Position numbers and translations under genes: made by a program. Shown here in pieces: positions 1-8,425 of a DNA stretch of 64,000 bases. The number at the start of each line of letters is the position of its first letter. Position 1 is the stretch's first letter. The DNA lies in NCBI RefSeq assembly GCF_900128425.1, contig NZ_LT635782.1, positions 464 through 64,463 of the forward strand. Direction: 5' to 3'. This stretch comes from Anaerococcus urinomassiliensis (GTDB taxonomy: Bacteria; Bacillota; Clostridia; Tissierellales; Peptoniphilaceae). Under the pieces are notes generated by a model. The model was not told where the DNA came from. It saw only the letters and a program-made list of their open reading frames with translations, and searched no databases.

Positions 1-666
<666 letters not shown>

Positions 667-847
667 TGGAAATATTGTGCCTGCCCTATCCCAATTCGAT
701 GAAATCGAATTGTAGGAAGGTCAGCTGCCAGATTTGTTCAAGGTGCGAAGCAGCTTGAGTACAAATTACGGCGTATGATAAGGATAGAGTAGGGTTTATT
801 TAAGAAATTAAATAGACTGCTATTTAGAAAGTTCAAAAATTAAATAA
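667..847 (+). other. 23S-5S internal spacer
   Basis: This spacer of about 180 bases has no tRNA and no ORF of note. It contains a hairpin near 694-712 (AATTCGAT, then ATCGAATT), which may be part of rRNA processing. Nothing else is recognisable. Confidence 0.6.
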
Positions 848-963
848 TATAGTGACGATAGCAATGAGGATACACCTGTTCCCATACCGAACACAGAAGT
901 TAAGCTCATTAACGCCGATGGTACTCGGAGGGTGACCTCCCGGTAGAGTAGGAAGTTGCTAAA
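848..963 (+). rRNA. 5S ribosomal RNA
   Basis: Typical 5S core: CCCATACCGAACACAGAAGT at 880-899, then GCCGATGGTACT, then the 3' strand GGTAGAGTAGG. The terminal helix TAGTGAC (850-856) pairs with GTTGCTA (955-961). The ends are good to a few bases. Confidence 0.93.
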
Positions 964-970
964 CAAAGGC

Positions 971-1032
971 AAGCCCGGCCGGCTCATGGAGGAAATTGTC
1001 CCCGTCATATTGGGGCTCCATGAAATGGTCGC
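971..1032 (+). repeat. tRNA-array palindromic repeat, divergent copy
   Basis: A divergent member of the short repeat seen several times in the tRNA array. It keeps the AAGCCC..CGGCT start, CTCCATG..AATGG and GTCGCA blocks. This copy has a longer inner hairpin (CTCATGGAG region, ATTGTCCCC..GGGGCTCCATG). It sits just after the 5S gene. Confidence 0.55.
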
Positions 1033-1099
1033 AGGGCGTTAGCCCGAGAATATAAGCTAGCCTAAAAGGCTAGGCTAGTGATAGATGAAATATAAATAT

Positions 1100-1174
1100 G
1101 CTTAGGTAGCTCAATGGTGGAGCACCCGGCTGTTAACCGGTAGGTTGTGGGTTCGAGTCCCACCCTGAGCGCCA
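1100..1174 (+). tRNA. tRNA-Asn (GTT)
   Basis: Cloverleaf with 7-bp acceptor stem (GCTTAGG/CCTGAGC), anticodon loop CTGTTAA, T-loop GTTCGAGTC and encoded CCA. First gene of the array after the 5S gene. Confidence 0.96.
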
Positions 1175-1229
1175 AAATTAGTTTTTGAGAATTGACTTAA
1201 AGGCTAGTACCTAGTAAAACAAAGTATTT

Positions 1230-1318
1230 GCCGGGGTGGCGGAACAGGCAGACGCACAGGACTTAAAATCCTGCGATGGTCAAACATCGTACCGGTTCGA
1301 TTCCGGTCCTCGGCACCA
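1230..1318 (+). tRNA. tRNA-Leu (TAA)
   Basis: Class II tRNA with a long variable arm (GATGGTCAAACATC). The anticodon loop is CTTAAAA and the CCA is encoded. Confidence 0.96.
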
Positions 1319-1372
1319 TTAACTTAGTGGTATAATCCTTGGAGGACTTAGATTAAGCGTGGAAATGTATAC

Positions 1373-1449
<77 letters not shown>

Positions 1450-1519
1450 TTACATATTTTGTAAAAAAATATTTGCATTATAATAAAATTTATGTTATAC
1501 TAATAAAGTCGTTTCACAA

Positions 1520-1539
1520 GGCTCTTTGGTCAAGCGGTT
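1520..1539 (+). pseudogene. tRNA-Glu 5' fragment (relic)
   Basis: This 20-base stretch matches the first 20 bases of the tRNA-Glu at 1695 at 18 of 20 positions, covering acceptor strand and D-arm. It then diverges with no anticodon arm, T-arm or CCA. It looks like a partial duplication of the neighbouring tRNA. Confidence 0.6.
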
Positions 1540-1694
1540 TCTTGATCCTAACCCCAAAATTTGTTTTGGCTGGTAGGTCAAATGTCGCGCAGTCCAAATC
1601 TATGATTTGGCAAACGAAGCCGACTAAAACACCTCAAAGAAAAGCTTTGACTATCTATAAGAAAATCATAATATATAAAAAAGAAAAAAAATAA

Positions 1695-1769
1695 GGCCCT
1701 ATGGTCAAGCGGTTAAGACACCACCCTTTCACGGTGGTATCCCGAGTTCGAATCTCGGTAGGGTCACCA
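1695..1769 (+). tRNA. tRNA-Glu (TTC)
   Basis: Cloverleaf with anticodon loop CTTTCAC between CCACC and GGTGG, T-loop GTTCGAATC and encoded CCA. Confidence 0.96.
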
Positions 1770-1904
1770 TAATGATCTATCAGCATTTACTAAGTAAATG
1801 TATTGAATGTCAGATGTCGCGGTATTTCAAAGTTGCCTGCAACTTTGTCAACAAGCCGACAATAGTATGTTTAGAATAAAAATATTTTTTGAACATACGG
1901 CTCT

Positions 1905-1980
1905 GGAAGTATAGCTCAGTTGGGAGAGCATCTGCCTTACAAGCAGGGGGTCACAGGTTCGAGCCCTGTTACTTCCACCA
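1905..1980 (+). tRNA. tRNA-Val (TAC)
   Basis: Acceptor GGAAGTA/TACTTCC, anticodon loop CTTACAA, encoded CCA. A palindromic repeat follows eight bases downstream. Confidence 0.96.
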
Positions 1981-1987
1981 ATAATCT

Positions 1988-2073
1988 AGCCCGTGCGGCT
2001 GATAGAGCACCCTGCATGGAATGGTTGCACGAAGTGCAAAAGCCCGTGCGGCTCGTGGAGCACCCTCAATGGT
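1988..2073 (+). repeat. tRNA-array palindromic repeat, two head-to-tail copies
   Basis: Copies begin at 1988 and 2040, each with the core AGCCCGTGCGGCT. Copy one forms GTGC (1993-1996)/GCAC (2007-2010) followed by TTGCAC-gaa-GTGCAA. Copy two keeps GTGC..GCAC and CCCTC-ATGG but loses the second hairpin. They lie between tRNA-Val and tRNA-Asp. Confidence 0.75.
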
Positions 2074-2147
2074 ATACTCTTACGAATTAAGAATACCAAG
2101 TGTGAGAAGTGTATTCAAATAATAGATATAATTAATAAATCATATAT

Positions 2148-2224
2148 GGCCTGGTAGTTCAGCTGGTTAGAATGCCGCCCTGTCACGGCGGAGGTCGTGA
2201 GTTCGAATCTCATCCAGGTCGCCA
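2148..2224 (+). tRNA. tRNA-Asp (GTC)
   Basis: Acceptor GGCCTGG/CCAGGTC, anticodon loop CTGTCAC, encoded CCA. Confidence 0.96.
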
Positions 2225-2250
2225 TTTGGATTGCAATAGTAATCCAATGT

Positions 2251-2326
2251 GCTGATGTAGCTCAATTGGCAGAGCAATTGATTTGTAATCAATAGGTTGT
2301 AGGTTCAAGTCCTATCATCAGCTCCA
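2251..2326 (+). tRNA. tRNA-Thr (TGT)
   Basis: Acceptor GCTGATG/CATCAGC, anticodon loop TTTGTAA, encoded CCA. Confidence 0.96.
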
Positions 2327-2331
2327 AAAAA

Positions 2332-2378
2332 AAGCCTGTGCGGCTCGTGGAGCACTTTCCATGGAATGGTCGCAAGCT
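2332..2378 (+). repeat. tRNA-array palindromic repeat
   Basis: One copy directly after the CCA of tRNA-Thr. It has AAGCCTGTGCGGCT, the GTGC..GCAC hairpin, TCCATGGAATGG and GTCGCAAGCT. It shares the layout of the copies at 1988, 4185 and 4426. Confidence 0.75.
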
Positions 2379-2401
2379 TATAAACAAATTAATATATACT
2401 T

Positions 2402-2487
2402 GGGGATGTTCCAGAGTTGGCCAAATGGGACGGACTGTAAATCCGTTAGCTTTGCTTTCAGTGGTTCGAATCCGCTCATCCCCACCA
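2402..2487 (+). tRNA. tRNA-Tyr (GTA)
   Basis: Class II tRNA with a long variable arm. Acceptor GGGGATG/CATCCCC, anticodon loop CTGTAAA, encoded CCA. Confidence 0.96.
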
Positions 2488-2563
2488 AAAAAGTTTTGTC
2501 TTTAAAGGACATATCATAGATAGTGGATGCTAAGTCTACTGTTTGAAGAATGCCAAATATCAT

Positions 2564-2637
2564 GCGGGTGTAGCTCAGTGGTAGAGCCCCAGCCTTCCAA
2601 GCTGGTTGCGAGGGTTCGATTCCCTTCACCCGCTCCA
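2564..2637 (+). tRNA. tRNA-Gly (TCC)
   Basis: Acceptor GCGGGTG/CACCCGC, anticodon loop CTTCCAA, encoded CCA. Confidence 0.96.
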
Positions 2638-2648
2638 CAAAAAGATAT

Positions 2649-2724
<76 letters not shown>

Positions 2725-2761
2725 AACAAAAACTTTTAGATATAATCTGCATACTGTATTT

Positions 2762-2837
2762 TGGGATATAGCCAAGTCGGTAAGGCACCAGACTTTGACT
2801 CTGGTATGCGTAGGTTCGAGTCCTGCTATCCCAGCCA
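2762..2837 (+). tRNA. tRNA-Gln (TTG)
   Basis: Acceptor TGGGATA/TATCCCA (U1-A72 pair usual for Gln), anticodon loop CTTTGAC, encoded CCA. Confidence 0.96.
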
Positions 2838-2840
2838 TAT

Positions 2841-2916
2841 GATCCATTAGCTCAGCCGGTAGAGCACCTGACTTTTAATCAGGGTGTCCGGAGTTCGAAT
2901 CTCCGATGGGTCACCA
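2841..2916 (+). tRNA. tRNA-Lys (TTT)
   Basis: Acceptor GATCCAT/ATGGGTC, anticodon loop CTTTTAA, encoded CCA. It would read the AAA codon proposed as specifier of the minus-strand T-box near 41820. Confidence 0.96.
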
Positions 2917-2921
2917 AAAAA

Positions 2922-2965
2922 GATAAGCCTATTTCATATGAGATAGGCTAATCTAATATAATTTT
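2922..2965 (+). terminator. hairpin after tRNA-Lys, possible terminator
   Basis: AGCCTAT and ATAGGCT form a stem around a short loop, followed after some bases by ATTTTT. It may be a terminator or a processing hairpin inside the array. Confidence 0.35.
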
Positions 2966-2983
2966 TAACAATTATTTGTCAAT

Positions 2984-3073
2984 GGAGAGGTACCGAAGCG
3001 GTCATAACGGGGCGGTCTTGAAAACCGTTAGAGTCTTTGGCTCACAAGGGTTCGAATCCCTTCCTCTCCGCCA
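2984..3073 (+). tRNA. tRNA-Ser (TGA)
   Basis: Class II tRNA with a long variable arm. Acceptor GGAGAGG/CCTCTCC, anticodon loop CTTGAAA, encoded CCA. Confidence 0.96.
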
Positions 3074-3176
3074 ATTATTTTATAAATAAAAACTTAACAA
3101 TAGATGGCGAGGAGACTTCTTCCGACCATTTTAACGAAGTATTCCAATATAAGCCAGATGGTCATTTTTATTTAAT

Positions 3177-3270
3177 GGAGAAGTACTCAAGTGGCTGAAG
3201 AGGCTCCCCTGCTAAGGGAGTAGATCCTTTCAATAGGGATGCGAGGGTTCAAATCCCTCCTTCTCCGCCA
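3177..3270 (+). tRNA. tRNA-Ser (GCT)
   Basis: Class II tRNA. Acceptor GGAGAAG/CTTCTCC, anticodon loop CTGCTAA, long variable arm, encoded CCA. Confidence 0.96.
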
Positions 3271-3283
3271 TTTTTTTATTTAT

Positions 3284-3359
<76 letters not shown>

Positions 3360-3545
3360 CAGCACGCCTGCCCGGCGTCCTGAGAGGGCCCGTGCCCAAT
3401 AGGCACGGAATTACCGCAGGAGCGAAGCGACGAGGACCATAAAATATTTTGTCAAAGTTGCCGAACATTAATTCTTATTTGATTAATTATTGTTATTTGT
3501 ATACAAAGGATAAATCGCCCAAAATTACATAAGTTTTTACCATCT

Positions 3546-3621
3546 AGGGGAGTAGTTCAGTTGGTAGAACGTCGGTCTCCAAAACCGGATGTCGCGGGTT
3601 CAAGTCCTGTCTCCCCTGCCA
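3546..3621 (+). tRNA. tRNA-Trp (CCA)
   Basis: Acceptor AGGGGAG/CTCCCCT, anticodon loop CTCCAAA, encoded CCA. Confidence 0.96.
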
Positions 3622-3624
3622 TAT

Positions 3625-3701
<77 letters not shown>

Positions 3702-3738
3702 TAATTTATTTATAAATTAAATAACACATTTTATTTGT

Positions 3739-3815
3739 GGGCCTCTAGCTCAGTCGGTTAGAGCGCCCGGCTCATAACCGGTAGGTCCAGGGTTCGAGTC
3801 CCTGGAGGCCCACCA
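3739..3815 (+). tRNA. tRNA-Met (CAT), elongator type (tRNA-Ile2 not excluded)
   Basis: Acceptor GGGCCTC/GAGGCCC, anticodon loop CTCATAA, T-loop GTTCGAGTC, encoded CCA. The paired first base excludes the initiator. A CAT anticodon can also belong to the lysidine-modified tRNA-Ile2; sequence reading alone does not settle this. It is the last intact tRNA of the array and the source of the relics that follow. Confidence 0.92.
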
Positions 3816-3820
3816 GACTA

Positions 3821-3846
3821 GCACCATCATTGATGGTGCTTTTCTT
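3821..3846 (+). terminator. Rho-independent terminator of the tRNA array
   Basis: Near-perfect palindrome GCACCATCATTGATGGTGC followed by TTTTCTT, directly behind the last tRNA. It is duplicated at 4010-4035 (one stem mismatch) and 4250-4275 (intact) in the tandem repeat. Confidence 0.85.
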
Positions 3847-4184
3847 ATTATGTAGATAAAGTCTTCGTTTGACGTACCGGTTATGAGCCTTTCGGCTCTT
3901 AACAGTTCTCTGGATTCGCTATGCTCATCTCAGAGATTTCAGATGCAAGCATCTGAAACTCTTCCGGGACTGCGTCCAGGGTTCGAGTCCCTGGAGGCCC
4001 ACCAGACTAGCAACATCATTGATGGTGCTTTTCTTATTATATAGATAAAGTCTTCGTTTGACGTACCGGTTATGAGCCTTTCGGCTCAAACAGTTCTTTG
4101 GACTCACTACCGTTCATCTCAAAGATTTTAAATGCAAGCATTTAAAACCCTTCCGGGACTGAGTCCAGGGTTCGAGTCCAAAAC

Positions 4185-4237
4185 AAGCCCGTCCGGCTGA
4201 TAGAGGACCCTCCATGGAATGGTCGCACATGTGCGAT
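4185..4237 (+). repeat. tRNA-array palindromic repeat inserted in a tRNA relic
   Basis: AAGCCCGTCCGGCT..GAGGACCCTCCATGGAATGG then TCGCACATGTGCGA. The first hairpin is GTCC (4191-4194)/GGAC (4205-4208), a compensated change from the GTGC/GCAC of other copies. Confidence 0.8.
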
Positions 4238-4425
4238 CCCACCAGACTAGCACCATCATTGATGGTGCTTTTCTTATTATATAGATAAAGTCTTCGTTTG
4301 ACGTACCGGTTATGAGCCTTTCGGCTCTTAACAGTTCTCTGGGTTCACTACGTTCACCTCAGAGATTTCATATGCAAGCATCTGAAACCGCACAGCGGAC
4401 TGCGTCTAGGGTTCGAGTCAGAAAC

Positions 4426-4530
4426 AAGCCCGTGCGGCTATGGGAGCACCCTCCATGGAATGGTTACACAAAGTGCAAAGCCCGTCCGGCCAAAAGAGGA
4501 CCCTCCACGAAGTAGTCGCACATGTGCGAG
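4426..4530 (+). repeat. two tRNA-array palindromic repeats inserted in a tRNA relic
   Basis: The first copy (from 4426) has GTGC..GCAC pairing; the second (from 4478) has GTCC..GGAC pairing and ends with TCGCACATGTGCGA. They sit at the same point of the relic tRNA as the 4185 copy. Confidence 0.8.
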
Positions 4531-4537
4531 CCCACCA

Positions 4538-4839
4538 AGTTTTGAACCTTTTGTAGGGGGTTCTTATTATATACATTTATGCTTCGTTTAAGTAACGGTT
4601 ATGAGCTTTATTTATTGTACCATTTCAAATCTCTTTAATACTCCAAATAAGATTTTTCTATTTTCGCCATATCTTATAAATTTCTATTCTCATTGTCTAC
4701 TATCCATTTGTTCTATTTATCTTCTTATGATTCTTCTATTAAACGTACAATTATTTTTAACTGTCTTTACTTTTCTACATTTATCTATTATTTGTTATAA
4801 TGGTTAGTAGATGAGTAACTTATTATTATGGAGATGATT
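4538..4839 (+). other. AT-rich intergenic stretch
   Basis: The first 70 bases are the decayed fourth repeat copy, including a weak GAACC..GGTTC hairpin. The rest is very T-rich. A 68-residue ORF at 4601-4807 has no ribosome binding site and I do not regard it as a gene. No clear promoter was identified. Confidence 0.5.
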
Positions 4840-5745
4840 ATGACTGATATTAATAAAAAGAATGAGACTATTGGGATTTTGGCGGCTTTTTTGTGCGAGA
4901 CTCTCTATGGTCTATCTTACATTTTTACAAAAAAGGCTACTCAATCAGCCACTGCTTTTGCTCTTTTGGGATGGAGGTTTTTGATTGGGGCTGTTGTTAT
5001 GTCCATATTTGTGTTTTTTAAGATTATTAAAGTTGATTTTAGAAAAAAGTCTATTAAGGAACTTTTGCCTGTTGCTCTATTTTCTCCTTGTATTTACTAC
5101 ATAGCGGAAACTATTGGTATTGATCATACAACGGCTTCAGAAAGTGGAATATTCCTGGCTTCTATTCCTATAGCTTCTCTTATCGCATCGACTTTATTGC
5201 TTAATGAAAAGCCTAGCAAAAGACAAGTTACTGGTATTGTTGTTACCCTAATAGGGGTTTTGATTACAGTAGTATCTCTTGGCTTATCGTCAAGTTTTTC
5301 TGTAATCGGATATTTGTTTTTGCTTATTGCTGTTATCTCCTATGCTCTATACAGCGTTTTTGTTAGCAATGTCAAAACTTACACAGAATCTGATGTCACA
5401 TATATGATGCTTATTTGTGGAGGCTTATTTTTTACGATTCTTGCATTAATCGAGGCTTCTGCTAATGGTAGTATGCAAAATCTAATAAGTCTTCCATTTA
5501 ATGATAGGAATTTTTTGATTGCGATTTTATACCAAGCTATTGGTTGTTCTGTTTTGGCATTTTTCTTATCTAATATGGCTATTGCAAGAATCGGTGTTAA
5601 TAGAACTTCTTCTTTTATAGGGGTGTCTACAGCAGTTTCAATCCTTGCTGGGATTTGGATACTAAATGAGGGATTTAAGCTTTATCAAGTCCTTGGAGCC
5701 ATTGTGATTATGGTGGGTGTATATATAGCAAATATTAGTAAGTAG
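4840..5745 (+). CDS. EamA/DMT-family membrane transporter
   Basis: An integral membrane protein of about 301 residues with ten predicted hydrophobic segments in two repeated halves, the usual EamA (drug/metabolite transporter) layout and length. Motifs include GLSYIFTKKAT near the N-terminus and the closing repeat LAGIWILNEGFKLYQVLGA. Its substrate cannot be read from sequence; relatives export amino acids or metabolites. The ATG at 4840 is chosen because GGAGA lies the right distance upstream; an ATG at 4828 is in frame but lacks a ribosome binding site. It is transcribed alone, ahead of the protease gene. Confidence 0.88.
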   Translation: MTDINKKNETIGILAAFLCETLYGLSYIFTKKATQSATAFALLGWRFLIGAVVMSIFVFFKIIKVDFRKKSIKELLPVALFSPCIYYIAETIGIDHTTASESGIFLASIPIASLIASTLLLNEKPSKRQVTGIVVTLIGVLITVVSLGLSSSFSVIGYLFLLIAVISYALYSVFVSNVKTYTESDVTYMMLICGGLFFTILALIEASANGSMQNLISLPFNDRNFLIAILYQAIGCSVLAFFLSNMAIARIGVNRTSSFIGVSTAVSILAGIWILNEGFKLYQVLGAIVIMVGVYIANISK

Positions 5746-5834
5746 CTGTTTAAAAATAGCTGAAAAATTGTATAGTTATATTATTATATTCTTTAAAAAA
5801 TACTACTTTATTTGAGTAACAGATTGGAGGTTTT

Positions 5835-7034
5835 ATGAAAAAATTTGGCAAATTTATCTTAGCCTTACTTATTGTAGCAGGTGTTGGATACACAGGTTAT
5901 ACAATAGGTGGCAATATGGGTGGAGTTTCTACTGCAAACACTAGGGATAGTGAACATATAGCCGATATGCAAGGACTTAAAGCATTATTAAAGCAAAATT
6001 ATTTGTATGATTTTACTGATGATCAAATATATGAAGGGTCATTAAAAGGTATGTTTGCAAACCTAGGTGATCCTTATACGTCTTATTATTCACCAGATGA
6101 GTTTTCAAAACTTATGGAAACTTTAAACGGTAGATACCAAGGTATTGGTGTCTCTGTCCAAGCTAGCAAGGAAGGATATATCAAAGCTATTTCAGTCTTT
6201 GATAACTCTCCTGCTAAGGAAGCGGGTATCGAGCCTGGTGATTATATAACAAAAGTCAATGGAACTGCTTTTACTGCAGATCAGCTTGAAGAAGCTGTTG
6301 CAGAAATCAAAGGTGAACCAGGAACTAGTGTTAATTTGACTATCCTAAGAGTGGAAGAAAATTCTACAAATTCTAAGGAGTTTGATGTCAAGGTTGATAG
6401 AGCCGATGTAAATGTTGACACTATAGATGATGATATGGTAGAAATTGATGGAAAGAAAATTGGCTATATTCACATAATGGCATTTGATGATGTGACTTGG
6501 AATGACTTTTCTGAAAGCTTTAACAGACTTAAGGGCCAAGATATTGATGGACTTATCCTAGATGTTAGAAACAACCCAGGTGGTGCCTTGGATGTAGTAA
6601 TTAATATAGCTGATAATTTCCTTGACGAAGGAACAATTGTAACTACAAAGGAAAAAGATGGCAGTGAAACTGTTGAAAAGAGTAATGGCGACTTTGACGA
6701 TATACCGTTAACTATTATCCAAAATGAAAACTCAGCATCAGCAAGTGAAATTCTTGCTGGAGCTCTAAAAGATAGAGGCAGAGCTAAGGTTGTAGGCAGT
6801 CAATCTTTTGGTAAGGGAGTTGTTCAAAAAATCTTTAATCTTCAAAATGGTGCTGGTGCTAAAATAACCATAAGTGAATATTTCACACCAAATGGAACTC
6901 AAATTAATAAGGTTGGTGTTACTCCAGATATCGAGGTGGAAGCTGACGAAGACTTTGATATTAGCAAAAAAGACTTGGCAAATGATAAGCAATTTATATA
7001 CGCATTAAATGAGCTTTTAGAAGAAATTAAATAG
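5835..7034 (+). CDS. ctpA: C-terminal processing serine protease (S41 family, CtpA-like)
   Basis: A 399-residue secreted or membrane-anchored protease. An N-terminal hydrophobic segment (residues 5-27) is followed by the S41 helical part with GDPYTSYYSPDEF, a PDZ domain (about 95-185, GIGVSV..GIEPGDYITKVNG) and the catalytic S41 domain. The catalytic serine lies in NENSASASEILAGAL and the general-base lysine in SFGKGVVQ. The family clips C-termini of envelope proteins and lipoproteins. GGAGG precedes the start. The first mgtE follows after 8 bases, so co-transcription is likely, but no functional link is known to me. Confidence 0.92.
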   Translation: MKKFGKFILALLIVAGVGYTGYTIGGNMGGVSTANTRDSEHIADMQGLKALLKQNYLYDFTDDQIYEGSLKGMFANLGDPYTSYYSPDEFSKLMETLNGRYQGIGVSVQASKEGYIKAISVFDNSPAKEAGIEPGDYITKVNGTAFTADQLEEAVAEIKGEPGTSVNLTILRVEENSTNSKEFDVKVDRADVNVDTIDDDMVEIDGKKIGYIHIMAFDDVTWNDFSESFNRLKGQDIDGLILDVRNNPGGALDVVINIADNFLDEGTIVTTKEKDGSETVEKSNGDFDDIPLTIIQNENSASASEILAGALKDRGRAKVVGSQSFGKGVVQKIFNLQNGAGAKITISEYFTPNGTQINKVGVTPDIEVEADEDFDISKKDLANDKQFIYALNELLEEIK

Positions 7035-7042
7035 GTGTAGAT

Positions 7043-8413
7043 ATGTTTTCTTATACCGATACAGAAAAAAGGCTCAATGACCTTAAACATTTGCTAGATG
7101 AAAAGAAAGTAAATGAATTATCAGACCTGCTTCGCAGGACCAATCCAATAGATATAGTTGAATTTATAGAAGAGTTACCAGCGGAAGAAGCCCTTATAGT
7201 ATTTAGACTTCTAAAAAAAGAAGACTCTAGAGAAGTATTTGCAGATCTTGATAGCGAAGATAAGGAAAAACTACAAGCTGGACTAAATGATACAGAGTTT
7301 AAGGAACTTCTCGATGACTTAAACTTTGATGATATGATTGATACCTTAGAAGAAATGCCGGCGGCAGTTGTAGAGAATATCTTAAAGGCATCAGATGATC
7401 AAACAAGAGAACTTGTAAACGAGTACTTGCAATTCCCAGAAGATTCTGCTGCAAGTCTAATGACAACCGAGTTTGTAGAAGTAAGCCCGGAAACAACTGT
7501 TGGCGAAACTCTAGCATATATAGAAGAAGTTGGAAAAGATAAGGTAACCGTCTATACTTGTTATGTAACAAGTCCCACAAAAGAACTTTTGGGATATGTA
7601 TCACTTAGGATGATTGTAACTAGTGATTTGGATGTAAAAATAAAAGAATTGATGTATGAGGACGTTATTACCGTTGAAACCACTGAAGACCAGGAAGATG
7701 TAGCTCGCAAATTCAAGAAATACGGTTTTACGGCTTTGCCAGTAGTAGACTTAACCAATAAGCTTGTTGGTATAATCACAGTTGATGATATCATGTGGAT
7801 TATTGAACAAGAGGCAACAGAAGACTTCCAACTTTTGGCAGGTACTTCACCAGAAGAAGAAGATTACTCAAAGATGAGTCCTTGGGACTTGGCCAAAAAC
7901 AGGATTCCTTGGCTGATGTTTTTGATGATATCGGGAGCTTTTACATCTACAATATTAAAAAGATATGAGGATGTAATCCAAACGGTGATTGCTCTAAATA
8001 TGTTTATACCAATGCTTACAGGATCTGGTGGTAATGCCGGTAGCCAAGCATCAACCCTTGTAATCCGTGCTATGGCAACTCATGACATAGAGCCAAGTGA
8101 TTGGGCAAAAGTTGTTCTAAAGGAAATATCAGTAGGTTTGATTTGCGGGGCAATCTTAGCCTTGGCAGCATTTTTAAAGTGTTATTTCTTTGATAAAGTT
8201 GCTATAAATGTTGCTCTTGTAGTAGCTCTAACCATTATTTCAGTTGTGGTGCTTGCAAAAGCAATCGGATCTTTGCTTCCAATAATAGCAGAAAAATTGG
8301 GAGCAGATCCAGCAATTATGGCAAGTCCGCTTATTACTACAATTGTAGACTCACTTGGACTAATCGTTTATTTTAATATAGCTCAAATGATCTTGCCAGG
8401 ACTAGGTGTGTAG
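7043..8413 (+). CDS. mgtE: MgtE-type magnesium channel, copy 1
   Basis: 456 residues with MgtE layout: helical N domain (about 1-130, with EELPAEEALIVFRLLKK and LEEMPA), two CBS domains (about 135-260) and a five-helix membrane domain (about 280-456) carrying the GSGGNAGSQAS and ADPAIMASPLITTIVD pore motifs. It takes up Mg2+ and is gated by Mg2+ bound to the cytosolic domains. The usual PxDSAG motif ending the N domain reads PEDSAASLM here, so a conserved glycine pair is altered. It is followed 12 bases later by a close paralogue. I see no M-box Mg2+ riboswitch upstream. Confidence 0.93.
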   Translation: MFSYTDTEKRLNDLKHLLDEKKVNELSDLLRRTNPIDIVEFIEELPAEEALIVFRLLKKEDSREVFADLDSEDKEKLQAGLNDTEFKELLDDLNFDDMIDTLEEMPAAVVENILKASDDQTRELVNEYLQFPEDSAASLMTTEFVEVSPETTVGETLAYIEEVGKDKVTVYTCYVTSPTKELLGYVSLRMIVTSDLDVKIKELMYEDVITVETTEDQEDVARKFKKYGFTALPVVDLTNKLVGIITVDDIMWIIEQEATEDFQLLAGTSPEEEDYSKMSPWDLAKNRIPWLMFLMISGAFTSTILKRYEDVIQTVIALNMFIPMLTGSGGNAGSQASTLVIRAMATHDIEPSDWAKVVLKEISVGLICGAILALAAFLKCYFFDKVAINVALVVALTIISVVVLAKAIGSLLPIIAEKLGADPAIMASPLITTIVDSLGLIVYFNIAQMILPGLGV

Positions 8414-8425
8414 AAGGAGGATAGG

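Larger units (their letters stand above)
3816..4610 (+). repeat. tandem repeat of terminator plus tRNA-Met 3' half, 3.5 copies
   Basis: Copies run 3816-4004, 4005-4244, 4245-4537 and a decayed part copy 4538-4610. Each has the array terminator, a segment CGTACCGGTTATGAGCC, a pair of short inverted blocks and the T-arm/acceptor half of the upstream tRNA-Met ending in CCCACCA. Copy one keeps the full 3' half (3974-4004). In copies two and three, extra palindromic repeat elements replace the CTGGAGG between the T-loop and CCCACCA. ORFs predicted across it are not genes. Confidence 0.85.

Noticed and set aside
4601..4807. 68-residue hydrophobic ORF ahead of the EamA gene
   Set aside because: T-rich sequence gives chance hydrophobic codons; no ribosome binding site; it starts inside a decayed repeat.
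6990..7042. M-box magnesium riboswitch upstream of mgtE
   Set aside because: Only 8 bases separate ctpA and the first mgtE, so no leader exists there.
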